Shown piece after piece: positions 24,222 through 35,151 of a stretch of 64,000 bases of DNA (positions are counted from its first letter, which is position 1; each line of letters starts with the position of its first letter). The translations under genes and the position numbers were made by a program. This DNA is from Sphaerosporella brunnea (lineage: Eukaryota > Ascomycota > Pezizomycetes > Pezizales > Pyronemataceae): contig VXIS01000042.1 in NCBI GenBank assembly GCA_008704415.1, positions 1 through 64,000 on the forward strand. Reading direction: 5' to 3'. Below the pieces are notes generated by a model, which was not told where the DNA came from, did not search any database, and worked only from the letters and a program-made list of their open reading frames with translations.

Positions 24222-26062
24222 ATGCCGAAGTTTACAGCCACTTCTTCGCATCAGGCGAACATTCCCCCTACCAAGAAGACACTGTTTGCTGTCGAAGTTC
24301 CTGCTAGGATTGATAGGTCGCAATACGAAAAAATGGACGTTAGCGAAGAAGATCGTGAGGAGCACGGAAGAGGAAAGCGCCGTGCGGCGCGCAACAAAGC
24401 CATCGTCTACAAAGATGAGTCGTCTGAAGATGAGAAAGTCAACACGCCTCATCGGATCAATAAAAAGCGCCTTTCTCAGGCCCAGGTTGCTCACTTCGTC
24501 AACCGGATGAGCCGAACGCAGTTGGAGACGTGCGTTTGCAAGCTGTACTCGTCGTCGCCGGATTTCAGAGCAACCTTCGCCCACGAACTCGACAAAACTC
24601 GCCTGCTGGAGCCCGAGAAAGTGAAATTGCCCACGGTTAATCGTGAGGGATTGGGCGCGTTTGGGAAAATCCCTAGCGAGAGTAAGTTTTGAAGGCCCCA
24701 GTGGAAAAAGTAATTGCCTGTGCTAACGCTGTGGCAGTCATCTTGGAGATTCTCTTGCTCCTGCCATTTCCGGATCGCATGAGGATGACGACTGCCATCG
24801 CCAGGGCCCTCAACGAATTCTGCTGGGTCCCTCGTCTTTGGAGAGAAATTGACACGAGCCACATCTCGTTCGTTAAGCTGTTGTCTGTGGTTCTTCCAAA
24901 GCTCGAGGCTTGCAAGTGCATCAAGGACTTGATCGTGGTGTATCAACCGGTGCGTACCGTCTCCTGCAGAGAATCAACAAGTTGCTGATACTTGGTTCAG
25001 TACATGCTGCCCAAGATAGAGAAGACGATCTCTAAAGTGGCATCCTGCCATCAATTGAGGTCCTTCACACTCGACACGAGGCACGGTCACTTCACATTGA
25101 AGCGTTTTGAGACCATCAAGACGATGGTGGCCACGCTGGATGGCTTCAAGAACGTCCAGCACTTCACGCTGAACGCGTCGTTTCTCGGCCTGACCTTTCC
25201 GATGGTCACTGAATTGTGTGAATCGTGGCCTCTGGTCTCGTTCAAACTCGTGGTTGAGGCAAACAACATGTGGGTGACTCTTAACGACGTCAAGGTTTTG
25301 GCCCGAAAACCGGTGTCGGGTGTTCCCGGCCACAGGCAAGTCATGAGCCCAATCACTCCCTCCGCCGCGCACTGCTGGTAGTTCTAACCTGTGGATAGAT
25401 ATAACTATATCACTAGGCTCGAATTCCCCCTTTCCAAGGTAGATGTCGAAGATGCAGTCCTCCTTTCCCTTGGAGAGCACTTTCCGGAATTAGAAGAAGG
25501 CATTTTCTACATCAGCGGCCTCAGCGCAGCCAGAAGCGCAATCCAAGGTAGCACAGACTTCTATAACGTCGTGGCGCCTTTGCCTCGACTTCGGACCTTC
25601 GAACTTGGTATCCCAATATGCCACAGAGGAAACGCGGAGGTTTTGGTGGAGCACACTCTGGCAGCGTCGGCGCTGTTTTTCTCCATCATCAAGCAGGCTC
25701 CCAACCTGAAGAAATTCAACTTCCTCCGCTACAGCCCTGTCCGAGGCGAAAATCTTACCCCCGTGGAGCTCCTGGTGGCGCTGAAGCACTGGGTCCAGTG
25801 GCGAGGCATCAGAAACTCTTCGCTGGAGTCCCTCACGCTTTCGCACTGGGCCATCCAGTGGAACCTGCTCACCGACAAGAACGGAAACAAGTTTGAGTTG
25901 CCGAACGTTTCCCGGGTCAACTTGCTGAACTGCTTCAACATCCGTGACGACGACCCCGTGGAGTTGATGAAGCACGGAGGGGCCTTTCCGACCGAGCCTG
26001 CTTCTGCTTGGGGAAACAACAACAACAACGACGACGGCAACAACCCACCCGCCTCCGCTTAA
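24222..26062 (+). CDS. F-box-like protein
   Basis: Exons 24222..24681, 24738..24949, 25001..25335 and 25399..26062 encode 556 residues. After a charged N-terminus, residues about 148-195 (KIPSEIILEILLLLPFPDRM...CWVPRLWREIDT) resemble an F-box, the Skp1-binding module of SCF ubiquitin ligases. The rest (residues 200-520) has spaced Leu-rich strand/helix segments such as LRTFELGIP and LKKFNFLR, like divergent LRRs that would bind a substrate. The tail is Asn/Asp-rich (NNNNNDDGNN). Introns 1 and 2 are GT-AG, but intron 3 (25336-25398) starts GCAAGT, a GC-AG intron; only this junction keeps the frame. I infer an orphan F-box adaptor; the substrate is unknown. Convergent with prp46. Confidence 0.7.
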
Positions 26063-27088
26063 CATAGCGGAAGTAGGCATCCCTTTGAATTTTCATCACC
26101 ATTTGCTTCTTTTCTTTAGATGCATATCGTTTTCTGTCTGTTTTCTTTTTTTTTTCTGGGCATGTCATTCACTCCCGATCCTCGTTTCTGTGAGAGCGTC
26201 TTGCTTTTCACCAGTTATCGTGGGTCTCTTCTTGCATGCAAAGAAGGAGGAAGTTGTTTGACCGGCAGAAAACCACTGGTGACTGACTGTGAAGGGAGGG
26301 GAAAAAAAAATGTTTCTGGCTATCTGTTACTTTTTTTTTTTTTTTTTTTTCCCTCTGCGCATTTCTACGATGTTATTTAGACGTGGTGGAGGTGGTTGAA
26401 TAAAATCGTGCGATTCCGAGAGAAGAAACGGCACGAGTGACGGTTTGTGTATTTGCAGCGAAGTTCAAGGGTCGGCTCGGATGCAGCAATCGCATAATCC
26501 TTCGCAATTAAGTGACTATACCTTTCTCCGCCATTACAATAGTATATGTATACTGCATACATTCAACAGCAGCGCTGAAAGAGAAACAAAAAAAAAAAAA
26601 AAACGAAAAGCAGCGAGGACAGTTTGGAGTATAGAAAGGGCAGCGATGAGGAGATTGAGGAGGCCGAAGCTGAGAAAGAGGACGGAGCTGACGCTAATGC
26701 GGAAACTGGGGAAGAAGATGAGGAGGAAGAAAAGCCGACGCAAGAAAAGATGGAAGAGGCCGAAGAGGGCGAGCAGTAGGTCAAGCTTGCTGCATCTCTC
26801 CACGGGGGGCATGGAAAAAAATAAAAAAAATCCAGTAATAATAGTTAGATCTACAATAAGATCTTGATCTTATTTAAAAAAACAAAAACAAAAAAAAACA
26901 CTGCCAATATATGTCATTTACACCCGACTGACCAAACAAACTAGACGTATGGAATAAGAACATTCTACTCCGTTTATCATGCAGGCATGCAGTTCCCGGC
27001 CCAAACAAGAAATCAACCAAGTGACAAAAAAAGAAAAAGGAATAATTTTACAATCCCCCCTCTCCCCGGGCTAGCACTAGAACTAGAA
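26063..27088. other. Convergent intergenic region with poly-T/poly-A and an acidic orphan frame
   Basis: Lies between the ends of the F-box-like gene and prp46. It contains T runs at 26148-26156 and 26330-26350 and an A run at 26588-26603. On the plus strand, a frame without ATG (26579-26779) reads as a strongly acidic Glu/Asp-rich tail ending in TAG. It could be an exon fragment or low-complexity chance. Confidence 0.4.
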
Positions 27089-28636
27089 CTAGAATTGTCG
27101 TCTCCTCTGCAGCGTCGGCTTCCATTCCAGCGGGTGCGTCTCCTCCGTAGCGGTCTCGTCTTGTTTCCATATTTTGACTGATGGGAGTGTTAGCCATGCA
27201 TATTCTCATAAAAACAACACTACAGGGGGAGGGGGGAGGGAAGAGGAACATACTAGTCTTATCGGCCTCGCCCGTAATAAGTCTAAGCCCGGTCTTATCA
27301 AAGGTACTGCAAAAGATGCCCAGCTCCGCGTCCAGAGAGCCGGGCTGGGCAGTAGTATCGAGTCTCTGGTATCGATAGCCGCTTTTCCAGTCAAAGAAGC
27401 ACATCTCGCCGTTATCGGCGCCAGAGAAGAGAACGTCGTCCTCGTTGACGGCGAGGGTGTTGACGATGCCGCCGGCGCCTTCAAAGTTCTGCATGAACGC
27501 GCCTTCGGGACACTTCCACTGCTTGATGTTGTCGGCGCTGCCGGAGGCGAACGTGAATTCTTTGGGGTGGCTGCACAGTGCGCGGACCGACTTTTTGTGG
27601 TGGGTTAGGACTGCCATGGATTTGCCGGCTGCGAGATCCCACAGACGGATTGTGCTGTCCATGGACCCGGTGATGATCTGTGGATCGGCTTCCTGCGTGA
27701 TCAGCGAGGAGATCGTGCCCTGGTGCCCGCCGAGAACCATGACGTTGGTGCGCGTGCGCATGTCCCACACTCTCGCGACGCCATCTCGACCGGCCGTGAC
27801 CAGGACATCTAGCGTGGGGTGGAGCGCAAGCGCATACACGCCGCTCAGGTGTCCATGATAGTGTCTGATAACGCGATTACTCTCCAGATCCCAGCACTTG
27901 ACCATCTTATCCTCTCCGCACGAGAACATGTAAGGGTGTCTAGGGGAGACGGCAAGGCCGCGGACAGTCGAGATATGCCCCGTCAACGTCAGCCGCAACG
28001 AGCCGGAGGCCAGATCCCAGATCTTGATTGTGCGATCCCCGGCGCCGGTGGCGAACCATTGGTTGTTCGGCTCCACGGTCAGCGCACGTACCCACCCCAG
28101 ATGTCCGCTGATCACGCGCATCAGCTTCCACGGCGCGTGCCACGCGGGCTTGATGGGTTGGAATGCGTCTTTACGGACAAGACTAGAACCAGCGCCGGGG
28201 CCGGCAGCGCCAGGAAGGAAGCCCGACCCCGCCGCTTTGGAGCGCAGCGACAACGCCACGCTCCCTCCCCCAGCATTCGAAGCCGGGATCCCCTCCAGCA
28301 GCTTCTGTGTGCCAGCATCAACACCATCCTCAACACCCGCCAACGGCTTTTTTGCGGCAGAGGACGCGGTGGTCTTGCGTTTCTTGGCTGCGCCCTCGAT
28401 TTTTGCGGCGAGGGCCGGCGGCAGCTCCCGCACGCTGTCGTATTCGCTGCGCAGCTTGCAGGAAAGCAGTGATTTGTGCGCTGTTGTGTCGTCCAATGGC
28501 GCGATTGCGAAGTCGGTGGCGAAGAGCGCGCGGGTGTGTTTGGCGGATGTGAGGACGAGAGACTGCGGTCTGTTAGTAGAGAGGTAGGCGATAGGAAGGA
28601 TGCACGTACTTCGGGCGGTGGAAGTGTTGTTGTCAT
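27089..28636 (-). CDS. prp46: Spliceosomal WD40 protein Prp46 (PLRG1 orthologue)
   Basis: Prp46/PLRG1 is a core subunit of the NineTeen complex-associated Prp19-CDC5L machinery and stays with the catalytic spliceosome. Exons 28610..28636, 27254..28562 and 27089..27177 encode 474 residues. The N-terminal 135 residues are Ala/Lys-rich and disordered. From about residue 140 comes the family signature [23 protein letters not shown], then seven WD repeats ([29 protein letters not shown] among them). The last exon restores the conserved end DKTIKIWK...[10 protein letters not shown] followed by a basic QRRR tail. The first exon is only 27 nt (MTTTLPPPE). The longer single-frame reading through the introns has a wrong start and end and was rejected. 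A LINE insertion begins 96 nt upstream of the ATG, so the native promoter has been displaced or replaced. Confidence 0.93.
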
Positions 28637-28712
28637 TTTGCTGGCGGCTCTCTATTTTGTTGCGCGGGAGAGCTGTGCGGGTGTGGGAGACGCGATCGCC
28701 GTTGAAACACGT

Positions 28713-30256
28713 AAAGCTCTGAGCTTGGCGCCATCGGCCAGTCTCGCGGATGCCCGCACCGTCCTGTCGCACCGCAGAAGACGTTTTGCGACCAGGCTCA
28801 TTGCCACGCCAGACGACAACCCCGCCGGCAACCGCCTGCGTGCCGCCATTGCCCCTTCTACGCCCATAGATCAGGTCACATCAGCCCAACGCCTCCTCCA
28901 GTTCGTCAAGGACAATGCTTCCGACGGCGCGCCGATATGCACCCCTCCCACCACTCTGGCCGCCAGGCTCGCCACCGCCATCCCTGGATGCCCTTCTGCG
29001 GTCGAGCGGACCTCAACAGTCACCCGCGGCCTGCGGGCCCCATCATCATAGAATCGGAGGAGACAGCTCTCTGGACCTCCGCCATGTGGCAAGAGCCTAC
29101 CAACAGTTCGCTCGCTGTATATACAGACGGCTCCAGACTCGAAGACGGCAGTTGGTTACTCGGCCGTGACTCGTAACCGCATCGAACAAGGCAGATGGTC
29201 CAGCGACGCGGCGTACATCGGCTGCAATAAAGAAGCCTACGACGCAGCACTTTTCGGCATCGCAGCCGGCCTCGAACTTACCTGTCGACAACTCCCCACA
29301 GGTAGCTCTGCCGGCACGGTTCGCATATTCACCGACGCACAGGCGGCCCTCAAGAGGCTACGAGACACTACGCCCGGCCCCGGACAATGGCTACTGCCGA
29401 GGATTGCCAACGCTGAGATCACGCTTCTGGCCGCAGGATGGGGGACGGAGCTCTGGTGGGTCCCAGGACACAAAGAAGTCCTCGGCAATAGACTCGCCGA
29501 TCGCCGAGCAAAGGAAGCCGCCGAAGGCCGCGGTGATGATGGAACCTCAGCCCCGGAGGTGCTTCGCATGGCCTCGCTCGCACACATCGCCAGGAAAACC
29601 ACCCAAGCCAAACAACAAGACCGCGTCGCCTGGCTCAAGAAACACTGCGCCGATAAGAAATACTACAAAGCACGGAGGTCGCATGGTTTCGATCCCTCGA
29701 CGGCAAAGGCGCGCAAGGCCCTCGCCTCTCGTTTCCATCAGCTCAAGCTCAACAAGGCTCCAACGGCTCCCTACCTGACGTGGAAAAACAGGAGAGACGA
29801 CGACAAGTGCTGGTTCTGCAAGAAGGGCCCAGTGCAAACCAGGGAACACCTGTTCAAGTCCTGTGCACGATGGTGACGAGAGCAGTCAGTTTTATGGAAG
29901 GCAGTCGGAGAGGCCACCGAAAAGGATGGCAAGAAGGGAAGTGGCAGGAGGAAGGTCTCTCTCTACTTCCATCAAAGTCCTGTTTGCAGACGATCGCTGT
30001 ACCAAGGCTGTGCTCGATTTCCTAGATGCACAAACGTTGGGACTTGGCCTACGAGGCCTAATATGTGTTGGCTCTCATACTATATCTCTCTTTTGTCTCA
30101 TTTCTCCTATGTGGAACGACTCTCTTTTTCTTTGCTTTCTGCTCTCCTTCTCAGGCACGCCCGTCTGTCGGTCCATGAGGCCTACGGGTAATCTGCATGG
30201 CCGCTTGCGGCCGAATACAGAATGATTCAAACAAAACAAAGCTCTGAGCTTGGCGC
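28713..30256 (+). mobile_element. 5'-truncated, decayed Tad-like LINE flanked by a 19-bp target-site duplication
   Basis: AAAGCTCTGAGCTTGGCGC occurs exactly at 28713-28731 and 30238-30256; between them lies about 1.5 kb of the 3' part of a non-LTR retrotransposon ORF2. Its RNase H domain (about 29117-29520) shows the catalytic set: YTDGS, NKEAYDAALFGIAAGL, IFTDAQAAL and VPGHKEVLGNRLAD. A CxxC...H...C knuckle (CWFCKKG...EHLFKSC) follows at 29815-29868. At least three frameshifts and an in-frame TGA (29874) break the ORF, so it is dead. The 3' end ATTCAAACAAAAC precedes the right duplication. Reverse transcriptase is absent because the copy is 5'-truncated, the usual outcome of target-primed reverse transcription. 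Confidence 0.88.
29117..29876 (+). pseudogene. LINE ORF2 RNase H / zinc-knuckle fragment
   Basis: Coding remnant within the LINE. The TDGSRLEDGS segment lies in one frame and the rest (from about 29150) in another, showing a 1-base loss near 29153. The catalytic residues D, E, D and the final D (in NRLAD) are all retained. Downstream of the stop, recognisable tail sequence (LFADDRCTKAVLDFLDA) continues in shifted frames to about 30030. Confidence 0.8.
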
Positions 30257-30893
30257 TGGGAGGGTAAATTCCTGAGATCGCATGATATGTCACTCGGGTA
30301 TAGTCTTTCAGAAGCTGCAGCGAGAAATCAGAAGACAGAGGAATTTTATTCGCTACAACAGCATGTTATTCCTCTCGCAAGGAAACAAAGAAAATGCTAC
30401 CCATGTTTTCCCAGCTTCAAGCACCAGGAACTCCCTCAAGGAAACACAAATTACCGCATCAAATCTAGGAGTTGAGTTCCTCCTTGCCCGTCCACGAATC
30501 GCTACCCGTGCTGGAGGCGGCAGGTTCAGCGCGCCTAGGAAAGTCCTTAGTCTTCTTGAGTACGGCATTTGCCTGCGCCCTCTGAATGATATCAATCGCC
30601 TCTTTGACATGGCCAAGAAACTCCAAGAACCCATCCTCACCCCTGGCTGTGGGTGCGAGGCTGGAAAGAAGTCCTCAAGATGGCTCTTCCAGGTTCCACG
30701 ACATCAGATTTCGGCGACAGACTGCTGACTGAGTTTTTCCTCCCGGAGCTCGTACCAGACGGAAGCGCCCCAGCGGGTATCAAAGGAGAAAACGTAAAAC
30801 ATTTTACACAGAAAAGGTGGTATTATCACGAAAAAGAAGGAAAAAAAAATCTGCTTCGCGAAGAAAAAAACTCGCTTCCCAAATTTTCATCAT
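30257..30893. other. Intergenic between LINE and Munc13-like gene, with possible decayed coding remnant on minus strand
   Basis: On the minus strand three neighbouring segments in different frames read like protein: 30785-30704 (starting after an ATG near 30800), about 30718-30640, and 30641-30465 ending in TAG. The last contains GFLEFLGHVKEAIDIIQRAQ, helix-like. No splice arrangement I tried joins them. They could be exons of a small gene or a decayed one; not called as CDS. Confidence 0.3.
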
Positions 30894-33800
30894 CTACTTT
30901 CTCCCAAAGGTATCCAGCCTCCCCATTCTCCCCGGACCCTGCTGCACGCTCTTCGCCACGATGGCGTCCATGGCGGCAATACTCTCGAGTCGCTCCTTCT
31001 GCTTGGCACGGTCGCGGAGGTAACCTGCTGCCTCAGGGCGCATTCTCAAGATTCTCAGTATCATGTCGTCGCTTGGTTCCGCCTGGGCTTCTCTCCAGCG
31101 CTCCTCCTTGGCCTTGCGGATAGTGCCCAAGTTGCGTTTGTTGAGCACGCTCTTAGATCTGCCCACGCCCGGAACTGTGAGAGAGGATCCAGAAGAAGAT
31201 GATTGACCCATCAGCTTCTGGCGCATTGCTTGCTGCTTCGCGGCCGCGGCGTTGCCTATACGCTCGCTGTTGCGGATGAGGTCGTTGGTTGGCTCGAAGT
31301 AGAAGAAGTTCAGTGTTTGCAGCTCGTGGTATTTGGGTGATTTCAGGAGACTCATGGGAACACCAGTTGCTTCCCCTGTGGTTTCGTCGACGGCAAGGAA
31401 GAAGTCGAGCATGAGCTGGATATGGTCAGAAAAAATTGTGGATCCTCGAGATCAAGGAGGGGAAAATACCTGAAGCCACTTGAACACTACTTCCATTTCC
31501 TGTTGCGTCAGTTGCTTTTGTTGCGAGGGCTTGTCCGAAAGTGTTGGCACCAGCAGCGCCTCCAAGGTGACCAGCACTTCTTTCCACAGCTTTGTCATGA
31601 CCAGCGTCATGGCCGTGGGTGTCAGTGCTTGGTTCAATATGGCGAAGTTCTCGTTGAAGTAGTCCGTCAATGGAGCAAGCGCACCAGCAATATCAGCTTC
31701 CGTCACTGCTTGTGATTGACTAGACTGCGGCCGTGTGCCGAATCCCGCACGGCTGAACAGACCGGTCACGGCAGACATGTTGTACCCTTTAGACAATACA
31801 TTTTTCAGGGCAGAGCGGGACAGACAGTGGTGAATGTATGAGGACAACTACAGCAAGATATGAGCGCGATGTCCATCAAATCTACTCCACTGGATGCTGC
31901 TTACCTTGTCAGTGATCTGCCTCGTCATATCCCTCTCGGTCCTCTTCAACGTTCGGAAGGCCTTGCCAAAATGGAATTGGATATCGTCTCTTTCGCCCTC
32001 CATACTGATACGCAACAACAGTCGCCCCTGCGTATCTAAGTCGAGCCAGTACTCCTTGGGCAAATAATCCATGAAGTTAGAAGGATCCAACTTAAGGCTA
32101 GCTCGACCTAAGCAGTCATGATCGCCCATGGTATCCCAATCCCACAGAGTGGCAACCAAGAGTGTCGATCCTGTTGTGGTGATATCGAATGATTCTTCCC
32201 ATCGAGGATTCAGGTTGTTGTAGACAATCCTTGTCTTTGCCAGCCGCTTCTGGTATTCGTCTCCAAGCACAACATATGGGTCACTGCCTCCGCCGATATC
32301 CATGGCCTTCAAGTCTTCTGCCTCCATTATCTTAATCGTGAAGACGTAGGTGCTGTTCTTTTTTTCCCGAGCTCGTGGCGGTTCGTTCTTCTCAATGATT
32401 TCGGCCAATCGGTCGGCACCTATTGAACGTTCCAGCTTGTCAAATTGTTGGGTTGCAAATTCGATGTTGTTGAGCTTGAGACATGACTACAGCAACGGTC
32501 GGTCAACAAATTTTCCCCATTTGCCCATCCTTGGGATGCATGCATACCTCTAGGGCAAACTGATACGGCTCGACCTTCTCCTTGTTGGACCACGCCTCCT
32601 TAGCCATGGCCATCCACTTCTGCTGCCTTGTTTGTGTTGCTGCAGCCTCTTCCTCCGGCGTCTTCCTGGTCATCTCATGAGTGAACAGACACTCTAGTTC
32701 CTCGCAGTAGCGCATGATTCCCTTGCCCAGAATCTTGGACAGGATAGTCATAAACTTGGCGTATTGGTATTCATTTTGCCACTCCAGTTTCTTGATGGCA
32801 TCGATTGACTGGTTGAATGACCGGAAAATGTCTACCACAGAGCTTGTGTGGCGCTTCTCGCCAATTTCCTCTCCTTCCGGCCATTGAAGCATGTGAGTAT
32901 CCTGACGGGTGGCCGCCTCCACCCAGCCAAGGACCTTTGAATCCACAGTTTGGAGCCATCGCTTGGGGAATTCCACGAATAGATCCTCCAGGTCGACTGG
33001 GAATTGTCCTTTCGGATTGACATCGAGATATATGCGGCGGATTTCTGACAACTCCTTGTAAAGCTCGAATCCGTCCTCTATTGACATCTCCGTTCCCTCA
33101 TCCCGGTAGGTTTGTATGATGTGCTCCACTACTTGCTTGGCTTCGATGGCAAACTGGGGGAAGACGGCTTCCACAAATATCGGCATTGGGTCAACAGCAC
33201 TGATTCCACAAGTCAGCAAGGCCTCGCAAACAATTCGAAGAAGTGCATACCCCAAGACCGGTTGTTTAAACCTCTTCTGAATCTTCTCACCCAGCTTGGT
33301 GATTCTCTGTATCGTAGTCACTACGTGCAATGGATCTAACTTCTCCGTTTCGTGTTTTGCGAAGATCTCCTCCTCTAGAATATGCTGCAGCACTTGGTGA
33401 GCTTTGTTCTTCAACCCTTCTTTCAGTTGGTCTATGTATTCGTCCATATTACTGGGCGTAAACAGTTCATTGCTATAAATGTGTTGGTCCAGGACCCACA
33501 TGACTGGTCCTATTGGGATCGCCTTGGCATCGTAGGCGTGCTGCAATATATCGTACATTTCGCGCAGGATGAAATCGTGCACAGTGGTCAGCAGCTGTCT
33601 GCAAAGTGTCTGGTCTGCGGTAGTCCAAGCAACCCATGTGCTATCAACCTCCTTATCAAAATATAAGAATGCCCCGTCGAGCATAGACAGACCGATTTCT
33701 CCTTCCTGGTACTTGATCCGAAGAGCATCTAAGAACAAGACCATCCGAGAGAATTTCGGTAGACGCCACCGAAGAGCGCATTGATTGATGAGATCTAGTG

Positions 33801-35151
33801 ATGGTTTTGACAGCAATCTTATGGGCTCGTCTGCACCCGGTATATCAATGGGCTCAAACTCGGTATCGGGATCATTGAGATCAGACGTCAAACACCTGCT
33901 AACAACGTGCCGATAAAAGACGCGGGGGTCAGGCGGTATATAGGTGTAGGGGCTTTCATCGTCTTCATTGCCAGGTCCATTGGCATCCAGTAGTATCGGG
34001 GGGCAGTGAGTTGGGGTAGTTTCGTACATTGAGGCCCGGCTAAGGCCGGTGGATGTCCGATGGCCGTCGAAGCCTGAGAGAGAGTACGCGTGCCCGGGCC
34101 GTGTTGTGGGGACAGAAGATGTGGACGACTTCAGTAAATCCTGATGCATTCGACCCATGACCAAAATCAATTCTGAGAGCTCGGCCTTCTCAGCTTTGCT
34201 CCACGCTTCGTACGCCTCATATAAATCAAAGTCTTCAGCCCGCAGAGTGCTCCCAACACCCGTGTTCAGATTATTCATGTATTGTTTCATGTCCTGGAAA
34301 GCAGCCTTTTCCGTCCATGATGCCTTATTCTTCATTATCTCTTGCTGGCAAGTGTCCAGTGGAACATTAAACACTCTCGATACGGTCTTCACCATGGGCA
34401 TTTCATTGACGTCGTTGCTGGGAGGCTCCGGCGGTCCAGGCATCGTTGCCGACGATGACCCCCGGCCGCCGCTGCCACCCTCCTCTGCCAAATTCTCGTC
34501 ATGCCTGAGCAACTTCTTTTCCAGCGTAGCCAGCCGATTCGCCAATTCCGGGTTGCTCGAGTTCCACCCCTGGTCTTTCAGGATGTGGCCCATGAGCCTG
34601 ACAAACAAAGCAACGTGCCGATCGACCAACGTCTTCCAATCATCGGGCCGCAGAGTCTGGAGCTCCTTGGTTGCGTGGGTGTAGAAGATAAGCAGGAGAT
34701 CTTCCGGTCGCCGTGACTTTGCGGTGGTGTCATAGTAACGCGGCTCCACGAAAGCACTGTAGAATGAACCAAAGGTGCGTTTCACGGCCTGGTCTCTGTA
34801 TTCAACCTGGCGGTCCTGGCCAACCACCACGCCTTCGATGCGTTTCCGCAACGCTGGCATGAAATCTTTCGGGAGCCTGATGCTTTTGGCATCCCCCCCC
34901 CTGTTTCCGAGACCTCGCGAGAAGTCTCCGCGCGAAAAGTCGAGGACCAGATCTTGTATATTGATTGTGGAATGGCGATTGGCGTTCTGCGAGGGTGGCA
35001 CGGGGACCTGACGTCGTGCTCGGGGCTGCAGCAAGTAGTGTAGGTAGGCGGTTCGAAGGGCGTAGGAGAAGGCATCCTCTCCGGCCACGATCATGGAGTG
35101 CCGCGAGCGTTGGGAGCTGCGAATGCTCCGGCGCGGAAACTTGGCGGACAT
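30894..35151 (-). CDS. C2/MUN-domain protein (fungal Munc13/UNC-13 homologue)
   Basis: Munc13-type proteins prime SNARE-mediated vesicle fusion; the fungal relatives (for example fission yeast Ync13 and Git1) act in exocytosis, wall integrity and signalling at the cell membrane. Exons 32548..35151, 31905..32486, 31470..31847 and 30894..31415 encode 1361 residues. The long N-terminal two thirds is alpha-helical and carries the MHD1/MUN region (about residues 560-760). A C2 domain lies at about residues 910-1020: DIGGGSDPYVVL and LWDWDTMGDHD keep the Asp residues expected to bind calcium. An MHD2 segment follows (about 1090-1180), then a basic tail. The order MUN-C2-MHD2 is the canonical fungal architecture. 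Introns are 54-61 nt, all GT-AG. Reading frames that run past the donors end in short artificial tails, confirming the junctions. Gene is intact. Confidence 0.88.

Noticed and set aside
27174..28472. Plus-strand frames of 144-217 codons
   Set aside because: They are antisense shadows of the high-GC prp46 exon.
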